Both the position numbers and the translations under genes were made by a program. 64,000 nucleotides of DNA. It comes from Dermatobacter hominis. GTDB taxonomy: Bacteria > Actinomycetota > Acidimicrobiia > Acidimicrobiales > Microtrichaceae. Below are positions 14,996 through 23,281 of this stretch, piece after piece. The stretch covers positions 3,844,001-3,908,000 of the forward strand of contig NZ_CP085840.1 of assembly GCF_020715685.1 (NCBI RefSeq). Direction: 5' to 3'. Under the pieces are notes generated by a model. It was not told where the DNA came from and searched no databases. It worked only from the letters and a program-made list of their open reading frames with translations. Each line of letters starts with the position of its first letter. Position 1 is the first letter of the stretch.

Positions 14996-16284
14996 GCCCC
15001 GCAGGCGCCGCCGGCGGCCGGGGCGACGGCGACCTCGACGCCGTGTTCCGGCGCGAGGCCGGCCGTTGCACCGCCACCCTCGTCCGCGTCCTCGGCGACA
15101 TCGACCTCGCCGAGGACGCGGTCGCGGAGGCGTTCGTCGAGGCGGCGCGGCGGTGGCCGTCCGAGGGCCTGCCCGCCAACCCCGGCGCGTGGATCACGAC
15201 CACCGCCCGCAACCGGGCGATCGACCGGCTCCGCCGCGAGTCGGGCCGGGACGACCGCCACCGAGCGGCGCACCGGATGGCGGAGCTGCGCCGGGAGGAG
15301 GACGACGTGGACGACCCCGACATGCACGACCTCGACGCCTACGTCGACGTGGTGCCCGACGACCAGCTGCGCCTGATGTTCCTCTGCTGCCACCCCGCGC
15401 TGTCGCCCGACGCGCAGGTGGCGCTGACGCTGCGGCTGCTCGGCGGCCTCGAGACCACCGAGATCGCCCACGCCTTCCTCGTGCCCGAGCCGACGATGGC
15501 GCAGCGCATCGTGCGGGCCAAGCGGAAGCTGCGCGACAACCACGCGCCGTATCGCATCCCCCGCGCCGCCGAGCTGCCCGACCGCCTGCGGACGGTCCTC
15601 GCCGCCATCTCGCTGATCTTCACGGAGGGCCACCGCGCGAGCTCCGGTTCGGAGCTCGTCCGCGTGGACCTGTCCGAGGAGGCCATCCGGCTCGGGCGGG
15701 TGCTCGTCGACCTCATGCCCGACGAGCCCGAGGCCGTCGGCCTGCTCGCCCTCATGCTGCTGACCGACGCCCGGCGCGCCGCCCGCACCGACGCCGACGG
15801 CTCGCTCGTCGCGCTTGCGGACCAGGACCGGACCCGCTGGGACCACGACCGCATCGCCGAGGGCCACGACCTGGTGCGGGCGTGCCTGCGGCGCGGCCGC
15901 CCTGGTCCGTTCCAGGTCCAGGCCGCGATCGCCGCGGTCCACGCCGACGCCGCGACCGCTGCGGCCACGGACTGGGCCCAGATCGTGGCGCTGTACGACC
16001 AGCTGCTCGTCCTGCGGCCCGACCCGGTCGTGGGCCTGAACCGGGCGGTCGCGGTCGCCGAGCTCGACGGTCCCGCCGCCGGCCTCGACGCCCTCGGGCC
16101 GGTCGACGCCGAGCGGCTCGACGAGTACCAGCCGTTCCATGCGGCGCGGGCCGACCTGCTCGCCCGCGCCGGGCGGGGCGACGAGGCGCGGCGGGCCTAC
16201 GACCGGGCGATCGAGCTGACCACCGTGGACGCGGAGCGGGCGTTCCTCGTCGACCGCCGGGCCGCACTCGGACCGGAGGGGTAG
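14992..16284 (+). CDS. ECF42-type RNA polymerase sigma factor with C-terminal TPR-like extension
   Basis: A 430-residue sigma factor. Region 2 (about residues 14-85) has VFRREAGRCTATLVRVLGDI and NPGAWITTTARNRAIDRLR; region 4 (about 120-180) has LMFLCCHPALSPDAQVALTL and the helix-turn-helix ending AQRIVRAKRKLR. The long C-terminal half (about 190-430) is the helical, tetratricopeptide-like domain (LFTEGH region, LNRAVAVAELDGP, FHAARADLLARAG) that defines ECF42 members and is needed for activity in studied cases. No anti-sigma gene is nearby, in agreement with that group. The GTG start overlaps the DGPF stop codon. The signal it answers to is unknown. Confidence 0.92.
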   Translation: MSPAGAAGGRGDGDLDAVFRREAGRCTATLVRVLGDIDLAEDAVAEAFVEAARRWPSEGLPANPGAWITTTARNRAIDRLRRESGRDDRHRAAHRMAELRREEDDVDDPDMHDLDAYVDVVPDDQLRLMFLCCHPALSPDAQVALTLRLLGGLETTEIAHAFLVPEPTMAQRIVRAKRKLRDNHAPYRIPRAAELPDRLRTVLAAISLIFTEGHRASSGSELVRVDLSEEAIRLGRVLVDLMPDEPEAVGLLALMLLTDARRAARTDADGSLVALADQDRTRWDHDRIAEGHDLVRACLRRGRPGPFQVQAAIAAVHADAATAAATDWAQIVALYDQLLVLRPDPVVGLNRAVAVAELDGPAAGLDALGPVDAERLDEYQPFHAARADLLARAGRGDEARRAYDRAIELTTVDAERAFLVDRRAALGPEG

Positions 16285-16296
16285 GCACGCCTTCCC

Positions 16297-16310
16297 ATAC
16301 GGTGTATATC
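16297..16310. promoter_or_regulatory. Small palindrome and -10 region before the TetR/TauD operon
   Basis: ATAC-GGT-GTAT (16297-16307) is an inverted repeat overlapping a -10-like TATATC (16305-16310). The GTG at 16318 follows seven bases later with no ribosome site, so a leaderless, self-repressed promoter is plausible. Confidence 0.4.
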
Positions 16311-16317
16311 TAGACCC

Positions 16318-16995
16318 GTGGCCGTCGTCGACACCGCCCCGCGTCGCAAGCGGGGCTCGCTCACGCCCGACGAGGTGGTGGCCGAGGCCGGCGCCCTCAT
16401 CGAGGAGTCCGGCGTCGACGCCCTGACGATGCGACGCCTCGCCGAGCGGCTCGGCGTCAACCCGATGACGCTCTACCTGCGGTTCGAGAACCGTGACGAG
16501 CTCGTCGGGGCGCTGGTGGCCAGCCGGCTGCAGCAGGTGCTCGTCGATCCGGATGCCGTTCGCCCGCCGGCCGCGGCGCCGGTCGAGGACCAGATGGTCG
16601 CCTGGGCCCGCTCCGTCCGCGACGCCCTCGTCGGTCTCGGCCCGCTGATGTCGCAGGTGCGCGACGGCCGCCACATGGGCGGCGCGGTGCTCGACCTGAC
16701 CGAGCGCGGCCTGGCCGCCGTCAAGGCCGCCGGCCTGGACGACGAGGTCGCCGTCGCGGCGTTCCGCTCGTTGTTCTGGCACGCGGTCGGCTTCGCCGTC
16801 CTCCGGCCCTCGCTCTGGGCGCACGCGCCCGAGCTGCTCGAGGGCGTCGAGCTCGACGCCGCCACGCACCCGAACCTGGCCCGGCTCGCCGGCGAGCTCG
16901 GGGCCTTCGACCCGGACGAGCTGTTCGAGCGCACGACCCGCGCGCTCGTCGCCGGCCTGGTCGCACCGTCACGACCCGATCGGGGGGAACCATGA
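16318..16995 (+). CDS. TetR family transcriptional regulator
   Basis: A 225-residue regulator. The N-terminal helix-turn-helix (about residues 15-65) includes LTMRRLAERLGVNPMTLYLR followed by FENRDEL. The C-terminal ligand domain (about 75-220) is helical and hydrophobic, of the TetR_C_11-like kind. Its stop codon overlaps the ATG of a TauD-type oxygenase, so the regulator and oxygenase are co-transcribed and the oxygenase substrate or product is a likely effector. A small inverted repeat at the promoter (16297-16307) is a candidate operator for autorepression. Confidence 0.88.
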   Translation: MAVVDTAPRRKRGSLTPDEVVAEAGALIEESGVDALTMRRLAERLGVNPMTLYLRFENRDELVGALVASRLQQVLVDPDAVRPPAAAPVEDQMVAWARSVRDALVGLGPLMSQVRDGRHMGGAVLDLTERGLAAVKAAGLDDEVAVAAFRSLFWHAVGFAVLRPSLWAHAPELLEGVELDAATHPNLARLAGELGAFDPDELFERTTRALVAGLVAPSRPDRGEP

Positions 16996-17987
16996 GCACG
17001 ACCACCACCGACGTCCCGCTCGCCGAGGACCAGCCGGATCCGGCGGCCACCGGCGCCCTGCGCATCAGCCTGCCGGGCAGCGACGTGCAGGTCGGTCCCG
17101 TCGGGTACCTCGCCGCCGAGCGCCGGCGGCTCGACGGGCTGACCTGGCGGCACTTCGACGTGCAGCGCTGCAGCGCGACGGTCGGCGCCGAGCTGTCGGG
17201 CATCCGCCTGGCCGACGACCTGCCCGACGAGGTCATCGCCGAGGTCGCCCGAGCACTCGCCGAGTACAAGGTGATCTTCTTCCGCGCCCAGCCGATGACC
17301 GCCGCCGAGCACGTCGCGTTCGCCCGCCGGTTCGGCGACCTCGAGGTCCACCCGTTCCTGCCGGCCAACGCCGAGGCACCCGAGGTCGTGCGGTTCGCCA
17401 AGTCCGCCGACGTCGGCGGCTACGAGAACGGCTGGCACCACGACGTGACCTGGCGCGCCGTCCCTTCGAAGGGTGCCGTGCTGCACGCCCTCGAGGTCCC
17501 GCCGTCGGGCGGCGACACGGTGTTCTCCGACGCCCACGCCGCGCTCGAGTCGCTCGACGACGACCTGCGCGCCCGGATCGACGACCTGCTGGCGGTGCAC
17601 GACTTCTCGAACGTGTTCGGCCACGGGATGGCTCCCGACGAGCTGGCGAGGATGCGCGACCAGCACCCGCCGGTCGAGCACCCGGTCGTCGTCACGCACG
17701 AGGTGACCGGGCGCGACCTGCTCTACGTCAACCGCTTCTTCGTCTCGCACCTGGCCGAGGCCGACGGCACACCGCTCGACCGCGACGAGAGCCGGGCCCT
17801 GATCGACCGCCTCTGCCGGGCCTTCGAGCTGCTCGAGCACCAGACCCGGTTCCGCTGGGAGCCCGAGTCGGTGGCGTTCTGGGACAACCGGGCCGTCCAG
17901 CACTACGCGTGCAGCGACTACTGGCCCGACGTCCGCGTCATGGAGCGGGCCAGCATCATCGGCAGCGCCCCGGCGCGGGTGCGCTGA
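16992..17987 (+). CDS. TauD/TfdA family Fe(II)/2-oxoglutarate-dependent dioxygenase
   Basis: A 331-residue oxygenase. The iron triad is visible as WHHDVTW (HxD, about residues 142-148) and a distal histidine in WDNRAVQHYA near residue 304. The 2-oxoglutarate-binding arginine should be in the following segment, DVRVMERASI. The N-terminal extension of about 50 residues is unusual but holds no recognised domain. These enzymes hydroxylate sulfonates, phenoxy acids, alkyl sulfates or other small acids with O2 and 2-oxoglutarate. The substrate here is not identifiable. It is translated together with the preceding TetR gene (ATGA overlap). Confidence 0.88.
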   Translation: MSTTTTDVPLAEDQPDPAATGALRISLPGSDVQVGPVGYLAAERRRLDGLTWRHFDVQRCSATVGAELSGIRLADDLPDEVIAEVARALAEYKVIFFRAQPMTAAEHVAFARRFGDLEVHPFLPANAEAPEVVRFAKSADVGGYENGWHHDVTWRAVPSKGAVLHALEVPPSGGDTVFSDAHAALESLDDDLRARIDDLLAVHDFSNVFGHGMAPDELARMRDQHPPVEHPVVVTHEVTGRDLLYVNRFFVSHLAEADGTPLDRDESRALIDRLCRAFELLEHQTRFRWEPESVAFWDNRAVQHYACSDYWPDVRVMERASIIGSAPARVR

Positions 17988-17994
17988 GCGGGGC

Positions 17995-18026
17995 CCGAGG
18001 CGGGACCGAGCCGAGGCGGGACCGAG
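17995..18026. repeat. Tandem repeat, 2 x 16 bp
   Basis: Two perfect copies of CCGAGGCGGGACCGAG lie between converging genes, followed by a decayed third copy (CCGGGGCG). No stable terminator hairpin is obvious in this gap. Confidence 0.85.
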
Positions 18027-18052
18027 CCGGGGCGCGGCGCCGGGGCGGGGCG

Positions 18053-18625
18053 TCAGCAGCCGCGGCTGCCGGCCAGCGCGACCTCGACCAGCCGGCGCAG
18101 CTCGCCCCGGTCGCGGGTGGCCGTGGCCGGGTCGGCCAGCAGGCTCTGCAGCACGCGCACGACGAGCTCGACGACGAGGTCGCGCCGCTCGGCCGGCACG
18201 CCGCCGTGCCCGGGCAGCTCGGCGAGCACGGCCAGCGTGAAGGCCAGGCTCTGTTCGCCGACGACGGAGGGGTTGAACGAGCCCGGCGCGAACAGCACCG
18301 ACAGCTGGCGGTCCGCAGGGAGCTCGTCGAGGCAGAACAGGACCGCGTCGACGAGCGGCTCCTCGCTCCGCACCTCGTCGAGGTGGCGGAGCAGGCGCTC
18401 GACGAACGGCACGCCGGCGCGCGTGGTCGCCGCCGCGATCAGGGCGTCACGGCCCGCGAAGTACCGGTAGAGCGTCTGGCGCGTGATGCCGACCGAGCTG
18501 GCCACCATCGCCATGTCGACGCGTGCGCCGACCTCGTCGATGCAGGCCGCGGCCGCGTCGACGATCCGCTCGACCGCCTCCTCGTCGGACGCCGGCGGAT
18601 CGCCCGCCCACCCGTGCGTGCGCAC
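18053..18625 (-). CDS. TetR family transcriptional regulator (P450-linked)
   Basis: A 190-residue regulator with the helix-turn-helix MAMVASSVGITRQTLYR followed by YFAGRDAL (about residues 38-62). The C-terminal part is helical, with no recognised ligand motif. It starts with GTG nine bases after the stop of the cytochrome P450 gene on the same strand, so both are likely on one transcript. The perfect palindrome GAACGATCGTTC at the P450 promoter is the best candidate operator. Autoregulated control of the P450 in response to its substrate would fit this arrangement. Confidence 0.85.
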   Translation of the reverse strand: MRTHGWAGDPPASDEEAVERIVDAAAACIDEVGARVDMAMVASSVGITRQTLYRYFAGRDALIAAATTRAGVPFVERLLRHLDEVRSEEPLVDAVLFCLDELPADRQLSVLFAPGSFNPSVVGEQSLAFTLAVLAELPGHGGVPAERRDLVVELVVRVLQSLLADPATATRDRGELRRLVEVALAGSRGC

Positions 18626-18634
18626 CGGCCGGCG

Positions 18635-19882
18635 TCAGGACCCGACGGGCGTGAAGCGCGCCGGCATGTGCTTGAGCCCGGCGACGAACGCGGAGGGGAC
18701 CCGGTCGGGCAGGCGCTCGGGGTCGACGACCGCGATGTCGGGGAGGCGGCGGAACAGCTCCTCGAACACCACCTTGATCTCCATGCGGGCCAGGTTGGCG
18801 CCCATGCAGTAGTGCGGGCCGAAGCCGAAGGCGACGTGCGGGTTGGGGTCCCGGTCGATCCGGAACTCCTCGGGCGAGTCGAACACGCGGTCGTCGCGGT
18901 TGGCCGACTGGTAGAGCAGCAGGACCTGGTCGCCCTCGGCGAGCTCCGTGCCGGCGAGCGTGACCGGGCCGGTGACCGTGCGGGTGAAGTTGAGCACCGG
19001 CGTGGTCCACCGGAGGATCTCCTCGACCGCGGCGTCGATCAGCGACGGGTCGGCCAGCAGCGCGTCGCGCTGCTCGGGGAAGCGGCTGAAGGCGCGCAGC
19101 CCGCCGGCGATCGCGTTCCGGGTGGTCTCGTTGCCGGCGACCATCAGCAGCACGCAGAACATCAGCAGCTCGTCGTTGCTGAGGTCGTTGACGACCCGGT
19201 CGGTCGTCTCGTAGTGGCCGCGGATCTCCTCGTCGTAGCTGAGCTCGCCGGCGTCGTAGGCCTGGGCGAGGATCGAGAGCATGTCGTCGCGGGGGTCCTG
19301 CCGGCGCTCGTCGAGCACCTTCGACACCAGCGCGGTGTACTCGCCGAACGCGAGTCCGGCCCGCTCGATCGTGGCCACGTCGTCGTCGGAGGCGGCCTCG
19401 CCGGCGATCATGCCCTCGGACCACTCGTAGAGCGACCCCCGGATGGTGGGGTCGAGGCCGAGCAGCTCGGAGATCACGATCAGCGGCACGTGCGCGGCGA
19501 GGTCCGACACGAAGTCGATCTCGCCGGTGGCCGCGACGTCGTCGATGACCGAGTTCGTGAGCTCTCGGACGTGGTCGGTCATCGTGCGGACCTGCCGCGG
19601 CGTGAGCCCGCGGGACAGGATGCGGCGCTGGCGAGTGTGCTCCGGGTCGTCCATCGAGACGATCGACAGGGGCACCAGGTTCACCGGCCGGACGCCCTTG
19701 GCGGAGCTGTAGTGCTCGGCGTCGCGGGACACCTCGACCACGTCGGCGTGGCGCGACACGGCGTACATGCCGCTCCGCTCGTCGTGCCAGACGGGGTGGT
19801 GGTCCCGGAGCCACGCGTAGAACGCCCACGGGTCGTCGTAGAGCCCCGGGTCGGTGAGATCGGCCTGCTCGAAGTCGGTCAT
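18635..19882 (-). CDS. Cytochrome P450 (CYP125/CYP142-like)
   Basis: A 415-residue soluble P450. The I-helix oxygen-activation motif is AGNETT (249-254), the ExxR pair is Glu288/Arg291, and the heme ligand is Cys359 in FGFGPHYCMGANLAR. Segments such as DDPEHTRQRRILSRGLTPR and NPHVAFGFGPHYC resemble the actinobacterial steroid and branched-lipid hydroxylases CYP125, CYP142 and CYP124, so oxidation of a steroid side chain or branched alkyl chain is a reasonable inference. It needs a ferredoxin and a reductase, neither of which is adjacent. It is followed by its probable TetR regulator. Confidence 0.93.
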   Translation of the reverse strand: MTDFEQADLTDPGLYDDPWAFYAWLRDHHPVWHDERSGMYAVSRHADVVEVSRDAEHYSSAKGVRPVNLVPLSIVSMDDPEHTRQRRILSRGLTPRQVRTMTDHVRELTNSVIDDVAATGEIDFVSDLAAHVPLIVISELLGLDPTIRGSLYEWSEGMIAGEAASDDDVATIERAGLAFGEYTALVSKVLDERRQDPRDDMLSILAQAYDAGELSYDEEIRGHYETTDRVVNDLSNDELLMFCVLLMVAGNETTRNAIAGGLRAFSRFPEQRDALLADPSLIDAAVEEILRWTTPVLNFTRTVTGPVTLAGTELAEGDQVLLLYQSANRDDRVFDSPEEFRIDRDPNPHVAFGFGPHYCMGANLARMEIKVVFEELFRRLPDIAVVDPERLPDRVPSAFVAGLKHMPARFTPVGS

Positions 19883-19949
19883 CGTCGCGGGACCCCCTGT
19901 GGTCGGAGCGAGCTGCGGTGTCGGGTCGGACGGTCGTCGGGATCGTCCT

Positions 19950-19961
19950 GAACGATCGTTC
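19950..19961. promoter_or_regulatory. Perfect 12-bp palindrome at the P450 promoter (probable TetR operator)
   Basis: GAACGATCGTTC lies eight bases downstream of a minus-strand -10 candidate TATGGT (19969-19974), so a bound repressor would cover the P450 transcription start. It is 68 bases upstream of the P450 ATG, in the divergent gap with the vanZ-like gene. Confidence 0.6.
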
Positions 19962-20032
19962 GCTCGCGACCATACACAAGCCGAACCGTGTCTACCCGCG
20001 CGCCCCGGGGCCGCCGGTAGCGTCCTGCGGCC

Positions 20033-21181
20033 GTGGGGTCGTTCGCGGCATCGGCGGTCGTGGCCATCGTGGGCGGCATCGTGATCGCCCTGCTCGTGTT
20101 CGTCCCCGAGGTCGCCATCCGGTACCGGCGGTCCGGGCGCATGACCGCGAGCGACCTGGCGGCGCTGGTCGTGGTCCCCGTCTACGGCCTGGCGGTGTGG
20201 ACCTACACGCTGCTGCCGCTGCCGGACCCCGACGACCTGGTGTGCCAGGACCCGTCGTTCCGGCCGTTCGGCTCGTTCCAGGCGATCCGCGCCGCCGGCG
20301 TCGACTCGCTCGCCGACCTGGCCACGAACTGGCCCCTGGCGTCTGCGGTGCTCAACGTCCTGCTGTTCGTGCCGCTCGGTGTCATCCTGCGGTGGCGCTA
20401 CCGGCGCGGCGCCGTCGTCGCCGGGCTGGTCGGCCTCGGCGTCTCGCTGCTCGTCGAGACCACGCAGCTCACCGGCATCTGGGGCGTGTACCCGTGCGCC
20501 TACCGCTACTTCGACGTGGACGACCTGATCACCAACACGACGGGCGCGCTGATCGGCTCGTTGCTCTCGTGGTTCGTCCTGCGCCACCGGCCGGAGCCGC
20601 ATGTGGTGCCCGACGAGCGGATGATGACGGGCGGGCAGCGGATCGTCGCGGTCGTGTGCGACGTGCTCACCATCCTCCTCGTCGGCACCGCCACCGTCGT
20701 GGCGTGGCGGGCGATCGCCCTGCGCGTACTCGAGGTCGACGCCGACCAGCACCTCGGCGTCCAGCGTGCGCTCCAGTGGGGCGTGCCGTTCCTGGTCGAG
20801 GCGGTGGTCGTGCTCGTGCTCGGCCGGACGATCGGGGAGTGGGCCGTCCGCCTCGGGACCGTCGCGCCCCGCCCGCTCTGGACGGTCCCGGGGCGCGTGA
20901 TCAAGCTCGCCACCGGCCCCGGGGTGATCGTCGCGATCGGCTGGTGGGACTCGCCGTGGGCGCTGGGCGCCCTGATCGCCGTCGCCGTCGCCAGCGTGGT
21001 CGCGGCGCTGGCGTGGCCCGATCACCGGGGGCTGTCGAACGGCATCGCCGGACTGCGACCGGTCGTGTCGGCCTGGCGCCACCGCCGTCCCGTCGATCTC
21101 GGTCCCGTCGAGCTCGGGGCCGTCCACCCCAGGGCCGACGACCGCGGGGTCGACGACCGGCCCCCGCCGCCCGTCCGGTGA
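20033..21181 (+). CDS. VanZ-like family membrane protein
   Basis: A 382-residue multi-pass membrane protein starting with GTG. The VanZ-like core (about residues 45-190) contains LLPLPDP, a pair of membrane helices ending LLFVPLGVILRWRYRR, and the conserved SLLVETTQL plus RYFDVDDLITNTTGALIG. A second hydrophobic block (about 205-340) resembles an RDD-type or other extra membrane domain, followed by a charged tail. VanZ homologues outside glycopeptide resistance have no fixed function. No resistance genes are beside it; the VanX-like dipeptidase about 1.3 kb away is on the other strand. Confidence 0.82.
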   Translation: MGSFAASAVVAIVGGIVIALLVFVPEVAIRYRRSGRMTASDLAALVVVPVYGLAVWTYTLLPLPDPDDLVCQDPSFRPFGSFQAIRAAGVDSLADLATNWPLASAVLNVLLFVPLGVILRWRYRRGAVVAGLVGLGVSLLVETTQLTGIWGVYPCAYRYFDVDDLITNTTGALIGSLLSWFVLRHRPEPHVVPDERMMTGGQRIVAVVCDVLTILLVGTATVVAWRAIALRVLEVDADQHLGVQRALQWGVPFLVEAVVVLVLGRTIGEWAVRLGTVAPRPLWTVPGRVIKLATGPGVIVAIGWWDSPWALGALIAVAVASVVAALAWPDHRGLSNGIAGLRPVVSAWRHRRPVDLGPVELGAVHPRADDRGVDDRPPPPVR

Positions 21182-21182
21182 T

Positions 21183-21212
21183 GCCCGGGACGTCGATCCC
21201 GACGTCCCGGGC
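21183..21212. terminator. Bidirectional hairpin terminator
   Basis: A perfect 12-bp stem, GCCCGGGACGTC (21183-21194) with GACGTCCCGGGC (21201-21212), around a 6-base loop. It sits between the convergent vanZ-like and rtcB genes. Confidence 0.75.
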
Positions 21213-21226
21213 ACCACGGAGCGGTG

Positions 21227-22389
21227 TCAGGTGCCCTTGTAGTTGAGGACCTGCTGCAGCGTGCGCTGCACCGACACCAGGTCCTCCTGGTCGGCCATGA
21301 CCTGGTCGATGTCCTTGTAGGACCGCGGGTCCTCGTCGAGGAGCGCCTCGGCCTGCTCGGAGTTCCACGCCCGGCCCGCCATCCGGGCCCGGAGGCCCTC
21401 GAGGTCGAGCGTCCGCCGCGCCTGTCCCCGCGACAGCCGCCGGCCGGCGCCGTGGCTGCACGAGCAGTACGACGCAGGGCTGCCCAGGCCCTCGACGATG
21501 TACGAGCGCGTGCCCATCGACCCGGGGATCACGCCCACGTCGCCGGCGCGGGCCCGGATCGCGCCCTTGCGGGTGATCCACATGTCCCGGTCGAGGTGGT
21601 GCTCGAGCTGGGTGAAGTTGTGGTGGCAGTTCACCCGGCGGGTCTCGATCACCTCGGTGCCGAGCACGTCGGCGACCTGCCGCAGCACGGCGTCCATCAT
21701 GACCTCGCGGTTGGCCAGCGCGTAGTCCTGCGCCCAGAGCATGTGCCGGACGTAGTCCTCGAACTCGGGCGTGCCCTCGACGAGGTACGCCAGGTCCTGG
21801 TCATCGAGGTCGATGAACCAGCGGCGCATCAGGCCCTTCGCCGTCTCGATGTGCCGCTGGGCCAATCGGTTGGCCGATGCCCCCGCGAGCCGGAGTGGAG
21901 GACGACCCAGACGCGGTCGCGCTCGTCCAGGCACACCTCGACGAAGTGGTTGCCCGACCCGAGCGAGCCCATCTGCGTCGCCGCCGTCCGCTGCTGCTTC
22001 GCGTCCAGGTCCTCGGCCCGCCCGTCGTGGAGCAGCGCCGCGGCGGCGTCCTGCGCGGTGTCGTGGCCGCGCCCGACGCCCGCCGGGACGACCTGGGAGA
22101 TGCGGTCGTGCAGCGGCCGCAGGTCGTCGGGCAGCGCGGACGAGTCGAAGGGCAGCTCGGCCGCGATCATCCCGCAGCCGATGTCGACGCCGACCGCGGA
22201 CGGGATGATGGCGCCGCGAGTGGGGATCACCGAGCCGATCGTGGCGCCCTTGCCGACGTGGGCGTCGGGCATGAGCGCCAGGTGCCCCGCGACGAACGGC
22301 ATCGACGCGGCGCGCTGGGCCTGCGCGAGCGCGGCGGCGTCCAGGTCGGACGCCCAGTTGAGGACGTTGCCGGTGCGGGTGGGGGACAT
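21227..22389 (-). pseudogene. rtcB: RNA-splicing ligase RtcB, interrupted by a frameshift
   Basis: RtcB joins RNA 2',3'-cyclic phosphate or 3'-phosphate ends to 5'-OH ends using GTP and manganese. All hallmark segments are present but in two frames. The first part has PDAHVGKG, VDIGCGM, SLGSGNHF and HSGSRG; the second part has NCHHNF, PGSMGTRSYIV and the GMP-accepting histidine in SYCSCSHGAGRR. The switch occurs at 21872-21884, where a run of five C (21880-21884) and a G pair (21872-21873) each appear to carry one extra base on the plus strand. Removing both restores SRGIGNRLAQRH and a 386-residue protein. The cause is either real inactivation or two homopolymer sequencing errors. The ATG at 22389 is chosen; a GTG at 22398 is possible. 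Confidence 0.9.
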
Positions 22390-22447
22390 GGCTCCCACCT
22401 TGGAGGAGCACCCGGCACGCGGTCGACCGCTTTCCCTCGGCCCCTTC

Positions 22448-23173
22448 TCACGGGACGGGTCGCGTCGGGCCGTAGCGGGCGCACGGCGCGCCGGTCACGG
22501 CGGCCCAGTGCTGGTCGCCGTACGACACGTGCCACCACTCCTCGGCCAGGCCGACGAAGCCCTGGGGGGCGAGGTGCGCGTGCAGCAGCCGGCGCAGCGC
22601 GCGGGACCCATCGTCGGTCGCGCCGGCTGGCCGCTCCTCGAGCGAGCGGAGGTGGGCGGCCGGGGTGAAGTCGTCGAACACGGTCCCGAGCGCCAGCGCG
22701 GTGCCGCGCCACGTCAGCGTGACGTCGACCGCGGCGCCGGTCGTGTGGGGTGGGACCACGGCGGGGTCGTCGGGATCCGCGAGGAACCCGGGCGGCAGCG
22801 TGCTGCCCGGCCCGTAGAAGTGCTCGTAGAGCGCCCGGACGGTGGTCGGGCTCCGCCAGCCGTCGAACACGGCGAGGCCCCAGTCGTCGGGCAGCGACGA
22901 CGCTGCGGCACGCAGGCGGTCGGCCACCCCGGCGCGCAGCCACACGTCGTCGGCGGTGCCGTCCCAGCCGTCGCGCCGGTACAGGTTGAGCAGCCGGAGG
23001 CGCGGCCCCTCGTCCATGCGCACCATCGGCTCGTCGCACTCCGCGACGTCTGGCGTCCGGCCCCCGCCGTCGGGGTCCACGAGCGGCGGGAGGTCGTCGG
23101 CGTCGGGCACCTCGATGCCGGCGACCGCCCCGGGCGGCGGGTGGTCGGGGTCGTGCCCGGGCTCGTCGGCCAT
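22448..23173 (-). CDS. M15-family D-Ala-D-Ala dipeptidase (VanX-like)
   Basis: A 241-residue protein. The zinc site is recognisable as HTTGAAVDVTL (matching the SxHxxGxAxD pattern of VanX/DdpX, about residues 142-152) and the catalytic/metal segment EEWWHVSYG near residue 215. GWRSPTTVRAL matches the substrate-binding arginine region. VanX-type enzymes cleave free D-Ala-D-Ala dipeptide. No signal peptide is visible, so it should act in the cytoplasm in dipeptide turnover or scavenging. There are no vanH or vanA partners here, so a resistance role is unlikely. The N-terminal 35 residues are acidic and Pro-rich, apparently unstructured. Confidence 0.82.
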   Translation of the reverse strand: MADEPGHDPDHPPPGAVAGIEVPDADDLPPLVDPDGGGRTPDVAECDEPMVRMDEGPRLRLLNLYRRDGWDGTADDVWLRAGVADRLRAAASSLPDDWGLAVFDGWRSPTTVRALYEHFYGPGSTLPPGFLADPDDPAVVPPHTTGAAVDVTLTWRGTALALGTVFDDFTPAAHLRSLEERPAGATDDGSRALRRLLHAHLAPQGFVGLAEEWWHVSYGDQHWAAVTGAPCARYGPTRPVP

Positions 23174-23237
23174 GACCAGCCATCGTGTCACCCGAGCGCC
23201 GCATGCCGAGCGCCACTGCTGCGACCGGCGGCTGTTA

Positions 23238-23254
23238 GGGTTGCTTGACAACCC
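23238..23254. promoter_or_regulatory. IdeR/DtxR-like inverted repeat upstream of the siderophore-interacting gene
   Basis: GGGTTG-CTTGA-CAACCC, preceded by TTA, so the whole site TTAGGGTTGCTTGACAACC resembles the IdeR/DtxR consensus TTAGGTTAGGCTAACCTAA. It is 28 bases upstream of the GTG at 23282. Iron-dependent repression is the expected outcome. Confidence 0.5.
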
Positions 23255-23281
23255 CCGACCGCCACCCGCCCGAGGAGCCCC

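Noticed and set aside
19883-20032. KstR-type operator (AACNNGTT) at the P450 promoter
   Set aside because: The palindrome present is AACGATCGTT, with four bases between AAC and GTT instead of two, so it does not fit the KstR site.
20033-23173. VanZ plus VanX-like genes as a glycopeptide resistance cluster
   Set aside because: They are on opposite strands, separated by rtcB, and no vanH, vanA, vanR or vanS homologues are nearby.
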